DNA of 53,185 nucleotides from an uncultured Eubacteriales bacterium (GCA_949289445.1 CASEOD010000113.1:1-53185), one strand, 5' to 3'; positions 1 through 7,626 are shown, numbered from the stretch's first letter. The notes: generated by a model not told the origin, from the letters alone. Program-made: numbers and translations.

Positions 1-53
1 CCCGCTGCCAGGGTCATGAAATACAGGACAGAAAAAAACATAATCGGTTCCAT
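1..53 (-). CDS. N-terminus of an unidentified leftward gene (partial)
   Basis: On the minus strand an ATG at 53-51 is preceded by a strong ribosome-binding site (AAGGAGGG, complement of 61-68) at a 7-base spacing. The reading frame stays open to the window edge and gives about 17 residues, beginning MEPIMFF and rich in hydrophobic residues, so it may start a membrane protein or signal anchor. The gene is divergent from sigG. Too little is visible to name it. Confidence 0.5.
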   Translation of the reverse strand, partial: MEPIMFFSVLYFMTLAA

Positions 54-178
54 AGAAAATCCCTCCTTACCAGCAGGATATTCCGGGACCGGGATAGGTG
101 TGCATGGAGAAAATTTCCATGAAGATTGGAACCTGGGCGGGGTGGAAATACTAGGACAAAAGGATGGTGAAACAGTCC

Positions 179-952
179 ATGATACCCAACAAAGTGGAAA
201 TCTGCGGGATAAACACCGCCACGCTGCCCCTGCTGAAGGAGGAAGAAAAAAGAGAGCTGCTCCGGCAGATCCGGGCGGGAAGCAAAACCGCCCGGCAGAA
301 AATGATCCTGGGAACTCTGCGGCTTGTCCTCAGCGTGGTCCAGAGATTTGCCGGCAGGGGCGAAAATATGGACGATCTTTTTCAGGTGGGATGTATCGGA
401 CTGATTAAAGCTCTGGATAATTTTGACCTGAGTCATGGTGTAAAGTTTTCCACTTATGCGGTGCCTATGATTATTGGTGAAGTACGCAGATATCTTCGTG
501 ACAACAACAGCATCAGAGTATCCAGATCTCTCAGGGACATTGCCTATAAGGCCCTGCAGGCAAAGGAGCGGCTTTCCAACAGTCTGTCCAGAGAACCGTC
601 TGTTACGGAAATTGCCGAAGAAATCGAGGTGCCCAGAGAAGATGTGGTGCTTGCCCTGGATTCCATCCAGGAACCGGTATCCCTCTTTGAGCCTGTGTTC
701 CACGATGATGGAGATGCTGTTTTTGTCATGGATCAGGTGCAGGATACCAAAAACACTGATGAAAAATGGATCGAGAATATTTCTCTGTCGGAAGCTATGA
801 ACAAACTGTCCCCGAGAGAACGGCACATTCTGAAAATGCGGTTCTTTGAGGGGAAGACACAGATGGAGGTGGCGGAGGAAATTTCTATCAGTCAGGCGCA
901 GGTATCCAGACTGGAAAAGAACGCACTGAAATACATGAGAAAATATGTGTAG
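179..952 (+). CDS. sigG: Sporulation sigma factor SigG (late forespore)
   Basis: A 257-residue sigma-70 family protein. SigG directs RNA polymerase to late forespore genes after engulfment. The N-terminal NKVEICG motif is the SigG signature and anti-sigma contact region. Region 2 follows with DDLFQVGCIGL and KFSTYAVPMIIGE, then region 3, and region 4 near the end with the helix-turn-helix around QMEVAEEISISQAQVSRLEK. I chose the ATG at 179, which reads MIPNKVEICG as in other SigG proteins and has GGATGGTGA 8 bases upstream; an in-frame ATG at 164 has no usable spacing. spoIIGA and sigE, often next to sigG, are not in the window. Family assignment is firm. Confidence 0.95.
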   Translation: MIPNKVEICGINTATLPLLKEEEKRELLRQIRAGSKTARQKMILGTLRLVLSVVQRFAGRGENMDDLFQVGCIGLIKALDNFDLSHGVKFSTYAVPMIIGEVRRYLRDNNSIRVSRSLRDIAYKALQAKERLSNSLSREPSVTEIAEEIEVPREDVVLALDSIQEPVSLFEPVFHDDGDAVFVMDQVQDTKNTDEKWIENISLSEAMNKLSPRERHILKMRFFEGKTQMEVAEEISISQAQVSRLEKNALKYMRKYV

Positions 953-992
953 GAGTTTGCAGCTGCGGAAAGGAGACGAATTGTAAGGATAA

Positions 993-1364
993 ATCCAAAG
1001 CCTTTGGAGAGAAACATTATATCGGAGAAGGAGACAGAAGGCCCGCCTGAAAGAAGGCGTAAAGAACACCACCATCAAACTGACCTCAACTCTGGGCGAT
1101 GGCTTTATCAGGCTGAACTGGAAGAAATCTCTGGGCTACAAGGTGGATTACTATGAAGTTTACAAATCCACCAAGAGGTACAGCGGATTCGGAACAGAGC
1201 CATACTTTGAGACGAAGCAGGGCGGAATCACAGGCTGGTACAAGAATACCAAGGAACTGAAAAAAGGAACCAGATACTATTACAAGGTTCGCGGCGTGAG
1301 AGACATTGCAGGCGAAACCGTATACACCCAGTGGTCCACAAAAGCATGGAGACTGGTGAAATAA
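993..1364 (+). pseudogene. 5'-truncated remnant of a fibronectin-III-like surface protein
   Basis: The frame is open from 993 to the stop at 1362-1364 but has no credible start with a ribosome site. Roughly the last 105 residues form one module with LNWKKSLGYKVDYYEVYKS, then YKNTKELKKGTRYYYKVRG and TQWSTKAWR. This is the terminal Fn3-like repeat seen at the C-terminus of large secreted or cell-wall proteins of Clostridia. Such domains normally follow a signal peptide and hundreds of residues that are absent here. The preceding 40 bases after sigG are not recognisable in any frame. I infer a deletion that left only the final domain. A GTG at 1143 could in principle start a 73-residue peptide, but it would begin inside the domain. 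A rho-independent terminator follows at 1404. Confidence 0.6.
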
Positions 1365-1403
1365 TGTATTTTTCTCTGTCTGCAATTAAGAATTCATAAA
1401 ACA

Positions 1404-1450
1404 GTGCCGCTGCTGATAGATAATGATATATCTACCGGTAGCGGTATTTT
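1404..1450 (+). terminator. Intrinsic terminator after the Fn3 remnant
   Basis: A long hairpin pairs GCCGCTGCTGATAGATA (from 1406) with TATCTACCGGTAGCGGT (ending near 1445), with two G-U pairs and one mismatch around a short loop, and is followed by TATTTTATT. It was probably the terminator of the now-truncated surface-protein gene. Confidence 0.75.
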
Positions 1451-1928
1451 ATTGAGAAAAGAACAGACTGCGTCCGGTTTTAGTATTATCTTTGAAACAT
1501 GGCACTGCGATCAGAACTGCAATTAACCGAAAAACAGAATAAACACTGCGTTGAGTATAAATATGAAAGTTTGTTAACCGGAGAATTATAAAACAGAGAT
1601 TTTGAGTATATGTGTATTGAAGATTTTTATACACTTTTTTACTGTTTCGAGTAATTCAAGTATAAAATATGGCAAAAAATAGTAAATTTAAGCTTCGGAC
1701 GAGCTGTTTTGCTTTATTTTTTATACTCATTTTTACTGAAATAATTCAGTATGGTTAATCGACCTGTCGGTTCAGTTTAAGCCGAAAAACTCAGCCGATT
1801 AAAACAGGTTCAATTCTTCTGTTCTCGGGTAAGTGCCGACTGATGAATTTTTTCTCGAACGCTGATACATCCTTTTCGGTATCTGGCAGCACCTCTTTCT
1901 TCATAAAGTCTGAAAAGCGTCTTTACAG
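1451..1928. other. AT-rich intergenic region without a supported gene
   Basis: About 480 bases with no credible ORF. A perfect short hairpin (ACTGAA/TTCAGT) lies near 1734-1749. A pseudoknot-like arrangement spans 1755-1809: TTAATCG (1755-1761) complements CGATTAA (1796-1802) while ACCTGT (1762-1767) complements ACAGGT (1804-1809). A 37-residue minus-strand ORF in 1790-1895 has no ribosome site. The stretch may be residue of the same decay that shortened the surface-protein gene, or may hold an unknown RNA. Confidence 0.4.
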
Positions 1929-1957
1929 TTGAAATCGCCGGCGGGGGGTGGTATACT
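1929..1957 (+). promoter_or_regulatory. Sigma-A promoter for coaBC
   Basis: TTGAAA at 1929-1934 and TATACT at 1952-1957 are separated by 17 bases, about 30 bases upstream of the coaBC start. This excludes the TTG at 1929 as a translation start. Confidence 0.8.
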
Positions 1958-1988
1958 ATTTCCATTGCAAAGACAAGGAGAAAGAAAG

Positions 1989-3191
1989 ATGCTAAAGGAT
2001 AAAACCGTTCTCATTGGAGTCAGCGGAGGAATCGCCGCTTATAAAACAGCCTGTCTGGTCAGCAGTCTGGTCAAAACAGGGGCAGAGGTACATGTGATCA
2101 TGACGGAACATGCCCGTAATTTTATACATCCTCTTACGTTTGAAACGCTGACCGGCAACAAATGTGTAGTCGACACCTTTGAACGGAATTTCAAGTTCGA
2201 TGTGAAACATGTGTCTCTGGCCAAGAAAGCCGACGTGTTTATGGTTGCGCCGGCTACAGCCAACGTCATGGCAAAAATGGCTCACGGACTGGCTGATGAC
2301 ATGCTGACCACCACATTTCTGGCGGCCAAATGTCCCAAGATCGTGTCGCCGGCCATGAATACGGCCATGTATGAAAACCCTGTGACGCAGGATAATATTG
2401 ATTTGCTGGAGAAGTATGGAATTGAGGTAATCCGTCCGGCTACAGGATATCTTGCCTGCGGGGATACAGGACCGGGGAAAATGCCTGAACCTGATGTTTT
2501 GTTTCAGTATATAGAAAAAGCGATTTCTCGTGAGAAAGACATGATCGGGAAAAAAGTGCTGATCACAGCAGGTGCTACCAGAGAGGCAATGGATCCCGTC
2601 CGGTTTATTACCAATCATTCTACGGGGAAAATGGGATTTGCGCTGGCAAGAGAGTGCATGCTGCGCGGTGCTGAGGTGACGGTGGTCAAAGCCCAGACCA
2701 GCTGTAAAATTCCTATGTTTATTGAGATTATACCTGTGGAAAGCGCCGCAGATATGTTTGAGGCTGTAACAAGCCGCAGTGAAGAAATGGATATTATTAT
2801 CAAAGCTGCAGCAGTCAGCGATTATACCCCGGCAGAGGTCAGCCGGGAGAAAGTAAAGAAAAAAGACGGTGATTTGTCCATACCGATGAAACGTACCAGA
2901 GATATTCTGAAATATCTTGGAGAGCACAAGAGACAGGGTCAGTTTCTCTGTGGTTTTTCCATGGAAACAGAGAATATGCTGGAAAATTCCACGGCCAAGC
3001 TGAAACGTAAAAATGCTGACATGATCGTTGCCAACAATCTGAAAGATGACGGAGCCGGTTTCGGTACGGATACGAACCTGGTGACTCTGATCACTGAAGA
3101 AGGTGCTGAGCAGCTGTCGCTCATGGGAAAGGATCAGGTGGCGAAAGCTGTGGCAGACAAAATTCTGGAGAAGATGAACATAAAAGAATAG
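1989..3191 (+). CDS. coaBC: Bifunctional CoaBC (PPC synthetase / PPC decarboxylase)
   Basis: A 400-residue fused flavoprotein of coenzyme A synthesis, converting 4'-phosphopantothenate and cysteine to 4'-phosphopantetheine (CTP-dependent, cytosolic). The N-terminal decarboxylase half (about 1-180) has the GVSGGIAAYK flavin motif, the active-site His near 74 (KHVSL), the PAMNTAMYENP motif (121-131) and the catalytic Cys near 157 (LACGD). The C-terminal synthetase half has ITAGATREAMDPVRFITN and the STGKMG nucleotide region. The ATG at 1989 is supported by AAGGAG 8 bases upstream and a promoter at 1929-1957. Monocistronic, with a terminator at 3228. Length and motif order match the family; nothing is missing. 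Confidence 0.96.
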   Translation: MLKDKTVLIGVSGGIAAYKTACLVSSLVKTGAEVHVIMTEHARNFIHPLTFETLTGNKCVVDTFERNFKFDVKHVSLAKKADVFMVAPATANVMAKMAHGLADDMLTTTFLAAKCPKIVSPAMNTAMYENPVTQDNIDLLEKYGIEVIRPATGYLACGDTGPGKMPEPDVLFQYIEKAISREKDMIGKKVLITAGATREAMDPVRFITNHSTGKMGFALARECMLRGAEVTVVKAQTSCKIPMFIEIIPVESAADMFEAVTSRSEEMDIIIKAAAVSDYTPAEVSREKVKKKDGDLSIPMKRTRDILKYLGEHKRQGQFLCGFSMETENMLENSTAKLKRKNADMIVANNLKDDGAGFGTDTNLVTLITEEGAEQLSLMGKDQVAKAVADKILEKMNIKE

Positions 3192-3227
3192 CAGTTTCCG
3201 TGCAGTACGGACGGAGAATCGACATGA

Positions 3228-3250
3228 ACGCCGGCAGATGCCGGCGTTTT
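3228..3250 (+). terminator. Intrinsic terminator after coaBC
   Basis: ACGCCGGC pairs perfectly with GCCGGCGT around an AGAT loop and is followed by TTTT. Confidence 0.9.
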
Positions 3251-3421
3251 GCTGTATAAAGTATTCATGCAGACTGAAAGGCTGATGATGAATGACAGCG
3301 GTATATTTTCAGCAGCAATCATGGTTTAAGAGAATTTATCCGTTAAACAATCACCCTCCGGGAATTTCCTGAATATGTTGAAGGAGGATCCGAAAAAGAC
3401 CTGAATCAATGGAGGGATAGA

Positions 3422-4792
3422 ATGGGTATTACAAATTCAAATAAACTGATCAGTTCAGATACTGTCAATTGCGGAGGAGAGTTTACTGTCAGCCTGACCT
3501 TGTCTGCGGCACCGGATATCGCAGACAATCCGACAGATATCGTGCTGATTCTGGACCGCTCCGGAAGTATGGAAGGAGAGCCGCTGGAAAAGCTGAAGCT
3601 GGGTGTAAACAAGTTTATCGATATAATCGATGAAGCAACTGACAGTATACAGGACGGTAATCTGGGATCGGGAAGCCGAATGGCCGTGGTCAGCTTTTCG
3701 GACACTGCCTCGGCAGATACACAGCTGGTTACGTCTGTGTCTGAACTGAAAGCAGCCGCAGAAGATCTGACTGCGGCGGGGTTCACTAATCACAGTGATG
3801 CTTTTTCCAAGGCGTTTGAACTTTTTGATCCTACATCGGATAATGCTAAAGTCATGGTGATGTTTACAGACGGTAAGACTACAGCCGGAGCTCCGCCGTC
3901 ACAGGCTGCTGCGGCAGCCAAAGCTGCAGGCGCAGTGATTTATGCAATCGGGCTTGTCGGAAACGACGGTATTGATATCGCAGCATTAAATGACTGGGCC
4001 TCCGATCCGGATGCCTCACATACTGCAGTTGCACCTACTGCATCTGATTTGGAACGGATTTTTGCCGATCTCGCAAAGAACATTTCAAAGCCGGGAGCGA
4101 CGGATATTGTAATTGATGAGATACTTCATGACAATTTCAAATTGGTTAATGTTGCTCAGCCTACCGTCGGCACGGTCAGTATCCTGAACAGTACGGCGCT
4201 GCGCTGGAATATTGGGGCGCTGGGTGTTGAAGGTAATGAAGGCGCATCTTTACAGTTTACGGTGAAACATGTTGACGGGTCTCAGGGACTGATACCGGTC
4301 AATGAGTCAGTACTCTATTCTGATGCGGAAGGAAATACAGTTAATTTTCCGAATCCGATGGTTGAGATCACATGCGACACAGTCGTTTACCCGGAACCAT
4401 GTCCGGAACCCATCTCGATAAACATGGAAGGATGCAGTGATGTTGCTGAATATTCAGCGGGAGATATTTATCTGGCTTCTCAGGGACGAATATTACAGCT
4501 TGATCTGAATCTCAGCCGAGTATGCCCCGGCAGGAGAGTGGCACTTGCTGTGATTCTGAATGAGCTGGACGAAGAGGGTGAGGAACACCGCAGAGGTATG
4601 AAAGTGATGGAAATTCCGGCTCATCATCAGTCTCAATGTGCGGATATTCTTGTAAGATGTATCTCATTTGTGCTGCCCGAGGATTCTGAAGAATCTGTCT
4701 GCCGGTGCAGCATGTGCAGTGAGAGGAATTTTACTGTGCGCACGATCTGTCACTATATTGACAGTGGATATGAATGCTGTAAACAGCAGTAA
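3422..4792 (+). CDS. VWA-domain protein with Cys-rich C-terminus, function unknown
   Basis: A 456-residue protein with no signal peptide or membrane segment. A von Willebrand factor A domain (about 38-220) carries a complete metal-ion-dependent adhesion site: DRSGSM (D45, S47, S49), Thr122 in FTNHSDAF, and Asp150 in FTDGKTT. A beta-rich segment (about 225-325) resembles DUF11/adhesin-type repeats. After a Cys/Pro linker (YPEPCPEP) comes a second uncharacterised domain ending in a cysteine-dense tail (about 427-456: CRCSMC ... ECC). GGAGG at 3411-3415 sets the ATG at 3422. It is a single-gene unit between two terminators. Metal-dependent protein binding is likely from the VWA fold; the cellular role is unknown. 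A spore-surface or intracellular scaffold role is conceivable but unsupported. Confidence 0.8.
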   Translation: MGITNSNKLISSDTVNCGGEFTVSLTLSAAPDIADNPTDIVLILDRSGSMEGEPLEKLKLGVNKFIDIIDEATDSIQDGNLGSGSRMAVVSFSDTASADTQLVTSVSELKAAAEDLTAAGFTNHSDAFSKAFELFDPTSDNAKVMVMFTDGKTTAGAPPSQAAAAAKAAGAVIYAIGLVGNDGIDIAALNDWASDPDASHTAVAPTASDLERIFADLAKNISKPGATDIVIDEILHDNFKLVNVAQPTVGTVSILNSTALRWNIGALGVEGNEGASLQFTVKHVDGSQGLIPVNESVLYSDAEGNTVNFPNPMVEITCDTVVYPEPCPEPISINMEGCSDVAEYSAGDIYLASQGRILQLDLNLSRVCPGRRVALAVILNELDEEGEEHRRGMKVMEIPAHHQSQCADILVRCISFVLPEDSEESVCRCSMCSERNFTVRTICHYIDSGYECCKQQ

Positions 4793-4806
4793 ACCGTAAA
4801 AAGTAC

Positions 4807-4838
4807 AGAGCTGCCGCAACGAAGCGTCAGCTCTTTTT
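4807..4838 (+). terminator. Intrinsic terminator after the VWA gene
   Basis: AGAGCTG (4807-4813) pairs with CAGCTCT (4828-4834), with an inner CGC/GCG stem, and runs into TTTTT. Confidence 0.8.
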
Positions 4839-4988
4839 GTGTATGGATTTCTTTTGTTTGCAGAAAGCTGCCTGCCGGGCATATCCGGGGTAAATTCTGC
4901 CGAGCTTAACCCAATCACTGATTTTGCAGCATATGGGTTGGGTTTTCGCAGCCCATTGGTTTCAAACGATTTCCGGATGGTCCTGCTG

Positions 4989-5016
4989 TTGACTTTTGCA
5001 GCTGTCATGGTATAAT
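4989..5016 (+). promoter_or_regulatory. Sigma-A promoter of the permease-fur operon
   Basis: TTGACT at 4989-4994 and TATAAT at 5011-5016 with a 16-base spacer, about 50 bases before the permease start. Confidence 0.8.
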
Positions 5017-5021
5017 AAAAA

Positions 5022-5036
5022 TGCAAATGAGTTGCA
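5022..5036 (+). promoter_or_regulatory. Candidate Fur-family operator
   Basis: A perfect inverted repeat, TGCAA-ATGAG-TTGCA, begins 5 bases after the -10 hexamer and therefore covers the expected transcription start. The operon it precedes encodes a Fur-family repressor, so metal-dependent autorepression is the simplest reading. The half-site resembles TGCAA-type sites of some Mur/Zur-like regulators, but binding is inferred. Confidence 0.55.
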
Positions 5037-5062
5037 AATTTATAAAAATATGAGGAGATGCC

Positions 5063-5911
5063 ATGACAGAAGTTATTCTGGACGCTCTGCTGGACAGTCT
5101 GCGGCTGGTGCCGTTTTTATTTTTGACCTATCTGGCTATGGGAATTCTGGAGAGAGCGTCGGGACACAGAACAAAAGAAATTATCAGGGAAGCCGGGAAA
5201 CTGGGACCGGTGTGGGGAAGTCTTCTGGGAGCCTTTCCACAGTGCGGATTTTCGGCGGCGGCTTCTTATTTTTATATGAACAGAGTGGTAACTCTGGGAA
5301 CCCTGGTTGCCGTTTATATGTCTACTTCTGATGAAATGCTGCCGATTCTGATTTCTGAAAAGGTGGAGATTTCGACCATTGTAAAAATACTTGTGCTGAA
5401 GGTAATAATCGCTGTAATCAGCGGATTCCTCATTGAATTTCTGTTCGGCTGGCTTGCAAGAAGACATAAGATGCCTAAAGAGTTTGAAATGCCTGCGGAA
5501 TCGTGCAGCTGCGGAGGAAGCATTCTGATTGATGCTGTCACGCACACATTGAAAGTTTTTTTCTTTATCTTTGTCATTTCCCTGGTAATCGGCAGTGCGA
5601 TTGCGCTGATCGGTGAGGACAGTCTTTATCGTCTTTTTTCGGATGTTCCTGTTTTGGGACAGGCTGTAGCTGCATTGGTGGGGCTGATTCCCAACTGTGC
5701 CGCTTCAGTGGCAATTACACAGCTGTATCTTGATGGAATTATCGGCACCGGTCCGATGTTCAGCGGGCTTTTAGTCAGCGCGGGAATGGGTCTTCTGGTT
5801 CTGTTTAAAGAGAACCGGCATATCCATGAAAATTTTATTATCGCGGCACTGCTTTATGCGGCCGGGGTAGTATGGGGAGTGGTGATTGAATTTCTTGGAA
5901 TCACTTTTTAG
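5063..5911 (+). CDS. Putative manganese/heavy-metal exporter (ArsP_2-like permease)
   Basis: A 282-residue polytopic membrane protein with about 8 to 10 hydrophobic segments. Two halves each carry a similar Cys motif in a membrane-associated stretch: FPQCGFS (59-65) and IPNCAAS (209-215), an internal duplication typical of the putative 10-TM heavy-metal exporter family (ArsP_2; often annotated as putative manganese transporter). A Cys-rich loop (SCSCGG, about 147-152) sits between the halves and may bind metal. GAGGAG upstream sets the ATG at 5063. It is followed 29 bases later by a Fur-family regulator in the same operon, and a candidate operator overlaps the promoter. Substrate identity is unproven. 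Confidence 0.75.
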   Translation: MTEVILDALLDSLRLVPFLFLTYLAMGILERASGHRTKEIIREAGKLGPVWGSLLGAFPQCGFSAAASYFYMNRVVTLGTLVAVYMSTSDEMLPILISEKVEISTIVKILVLKVIIAVISGFLIEFLFGWLARRHKMPKEFEMPAESCSCGGSILIDAVTHTLKVFFFIFVISLVIGSAIALIGEDSLYRLFSDVPVLGQAVAALVGLIPNCAASVAITQLYLDGIIGTGPMFSGLLVSAGMGLLVLFKENRHIHENFIIAALLYAAGVVWGVVIEFLGITF

Positions 5912-5940
5912 AAGTAATCAAAAAGTTTTAGGAGCGGATT

Positions 5941-6357
5941 ATGACAAAAAAGGAATATCATACAGGCAGCAGAGCAAAGATAAAAGAGTATCTGCTGTCT
6001 GCTGCCGATCGAAGTGTCAGTGCAGGAGATATCAGCAGATACATGGAGAATAACGGCTGTCCGGTCAGTATTACTACTGTATACCGATATCTGGATAAGC
6101 TGGAACAGGACGGCAATCTTGTGAAATATGCGCCGGATGAGAAAGGAACGGCAACTTACCAGTATGTGGAGCGAAACCACAAATGTGACGAGCACCTTCA
6201 TCTCAAGTGTACCGGATGCGGAGCTGTAGAACATCTGGACTGTCACTTTATGGATGAAATTTCGGAACATATTGCAACCGATCATGGTTTTCTGCTGCAG
6301 TGCCGCGGTTCGGTGCTTTACGGACTGTGCAGAAATTGCAGAAAACAGCAAAAATAG
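5941..6357 (+). CDS. Fur-family metal-dependent transcriptional regulator
   Basis: A 138-residue Fur-family protein: N-terminal winged helix (about 10-75, recognition region SITTVYRYLDKLEQDG) and C-terminal dimerisation domain. The structural zinc site is present as Cys90-x2-Cys93 (LKCTGC) and Cys130-x2-Cys133 (LCRNC). Candidate regulatory ligands are His80, Cys82, His85, His87 and His110/His115. AGGAG precedes the ATG. It is cotranscribed with the exporter-like permease and probably represses the operon at the TGCAA-N5-TTGCA palindrome. Whether it senses Zn, Mn or Fe cannot be decided from sequence, so no gene symbol is given. Confidence 0.85.
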   Translation: MTKKEYHTGSRAKIKEYLLSAADRSVSAGDISRYMENNGCPVSITTVYRYLDKLEQDGNLVKYAPDEKGTATYQYVERNHKCDEHLHLKCTGCGAVEHLDCHFMDEISEHIATDHGFLLQCRGSVLYGLCRNCRKQQK

Positions 6358-6370
6358 AACTAAAGTTTAA

Positions 6371-6399
6371 TTGCCTGCTGTGCCTGTTTATGCTATGAT
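6371..6399 (+). promoter_or_regulatory. Promoter of the CNNM-gene leader
   Basis: TTGCCT at 6371-6376 and TATGAT at 6394-6399 with a 17-base spacer, about 190 bases upstream of the CNNM/CorC-like gene, leaving room for the leader ORF and terminator. Confidence 0.7.
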
Positions 6400-6429
6400 T
6401 TGTGCGTAAGAAAGGTGGGATTACAAATC

Positions 6430-6507
6430 ATGGACGACTATCACAGTCACCAAACAACTGATTTACTGAATTGCAAAAGTTCTCCATGTAGTGTTATGTA
6501 TATGTAA
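6430..6507 (+). CDS. Putative 25-residue leader peptide (attenuator)
   Basis: An ATG at 6430, preceded by AAAGGTGG about 11 bases upstream, opens a 25-codon ORF that starts MDDYHSHQTT and ends SSPCSVMYM. The peptide contains two Cys, two His and several acidic residues. Its TAA stop (6505-6507) abuts the 5' base of a strong terminator hairpin, and it has its own promoter at 6371-6399. This arrangement suggests translation-coupled attenuation of the downstream CNNM/CorC gene. I do not recognise the peptide family. Confidence 0.5.
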   Translation: MDDYHSHQTTDLLNCKSSPCSVMYM

Positions 6508-6549
6508 AGATATAGTCCGGACAATCTTTGTCGCGGGCTATATCTTTTT
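6508..6549 (+). terminator. Terminator/attenuator upstream of the CNNM gene
   Basis: GATATAG (6509-6515) pairs with CTATATC (6538-6544); the stem continues TCCG/CGGG with a one-base bulge, then ACAA/TTGT around a 3-base loop, followed by TTTTTG. It lies between the leader ORF stop and the ribosome site of the next gene, so it must be read through for expression unless another promoter exists. Confidence 0.85.
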
Positions 6550-6592
6550 GTAATTTTGCAGATACTAGCTACATTATTTGGAGGAAGAAAAA

Positions 6593-7615
6593 ATGACTGG
6601 ACCGATTATTTTACAAATTGTACTGATCTTTTTAAACGCAACCTTTGCCAGTGCGGAAATTGCCGTGATTTCTATGAATGAAACCAGGCTGCGTCATCTG
6701 GCGGAAGAAGGAGACAAGAGGGCAAAAAGGCTTGCGGCATTGACGCAGCAGCCTGCAAGGTTTCTGGCAACCATTCAGGTGGCGATCACGCTGGCAGGAC
6801 TTCTGGGTAGTGCTTTCGCTGCGGAAAGCTTTGCAGAGCCGCTGGTGAAGGTGCTGACCGATCTGGGAATCGGTATTTCGGAAAGTGTCTTAAAATCTGT
6901 TTCCGTTATCGTGATTACATTGATTCTGGCTTATTTTAACCTGGTTTTCGGAGAACTGGTGCCTAAACGTATCGCCATGAAAAAGGCTGACAGCCTTGCG
7001 CTGGGCATTTCAGGACTGCTGCACGGGGTTTCCAAAGTGTTCGCACCACTGGTGTTCCTGCTTACCGTTTCAACCAACTTTATTTTAAGACTCATCGGAA
7101 TCAACCCTCATGAAGATGATGACAAGGTTACCGAGGAAGAAATTCGGATGCTTCTGTCAGAAGGAAAACAGCAGGGGGTTATCGATGAAGATGAAAGTGA
7201 AATGCTGGAAAATATCTTTGAATTTGATGACAGAACAGCTGAGGAACTGCTGACTCACAGGCTGGACGTTATCTGGCTCAGCAAAGAGGACTCTGCTGAG
7301 GAATGGGAAAGCATTATTTACGGAACACGGCACAGTTATTATCCTGTCTGCGGTAAGACTGCAGATCAGGTTCTGGGTGTGCTGAATACGAAAGACTATT
7401 TTCGTATGGAAGAGCGAAGTCTGGAGAAAATCTTAGAACAGGCGGTAGAAAAGCCTTACTTTGTGCCTGAAACAGTAAAGGCAAACGTTCTGCTTCGCCA
7501 GATGAAGCTATCGGGCACGTATTTTGCCGTCGTTATCGACGAATACGGCGGCTTGTCAGGGATCATCACCATACATGATCTGTTGGAGGCTCTTGTGGGA
7601 GAACTTCCGGAATAA
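6593..7615 (+). CDS. CNNM/CorC-type (hemolysin-family) membrane protein, short form
   Basis: A 340-residue protein. The N-terminal CNNM (DUF21) transmembrane domain (about 1-190) includes NATFASAEIAVISMNETRL and the NLVFGELVPKRIA motif. A CBS-domain pair (about 210-335) ends in GGLSGIITIHDLLEALVGELPE. The stop comes directly after the CBS pair, so the C-terminal CorC_HlyC domain found in most ~430-residue relatives is missing; a terminator 10 bases later shows this is the real end. Family members are linked to Mg2+ or Co2+ efflux and membrane Mg homeostasis. GGAGGAAG sets the ATG at 6593; a TTG at 6578 overlaps the ribosome site and is rejected. Expression probably depends on the upstream leader. 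Confidence 0.88.
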   Translation: MTGPIILQIVLIFLNATFASAEIAVISMNETRLRHLAEEGDKRAKRLAALTQQPARFLATIQVAITLAGLLGSAFAAESFAEPLVKVLTDLGIGISESVLKSVSVIVITLILAYFNLVFGELVPKRIAMKKADSLALGISGLLHGVSKVFAPLVFLLTVSTNFILRLIGINPHEDDDKVTEEEIRMLLSEGKQQGVIDEDESEMLENIFEFDDRTAEELLTHRLDVIWLSKEDSAEEWESIIYGTRHSYYPVCGKTADQVLGVLNTKDYFRMEERSLEKILEQAVEKPYFVPETVKANVLLRQMKLSGTYFAVVIDEYGGLSGIITIHDLLEALVGELPE

Positions 7616-7626
7616 GACGAAAAGAG

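Noticed and set aside
16..408. Plus-strand ORF of 130 codons overlapping sigG
   Set aside because: Different frame from sigG, no ribosome site, and a composition typical of an out-of-frame reading.
14..1078. Long minus-strand ORF of 354 codons opposite sigG
   Set aside because: It lies antisense to the well-supported sigG gene, has no family resemblance and lacks a ribosome site; it arises from codon bias of the plus strand.
1790..1895. 37-codon minus-strand ORF beginning MKKEVLPDTEK
   Set aside because: No Shine-Dalgarno site, no recognisable family, and it lies in a region that appears non-coding.
6400..6592. M-box or yybP-ykoY metal riboswitch before the CNNM gene
   Set aside because: Neither consensus core is visible; the segment is better explained by a small ORF and a terminator.
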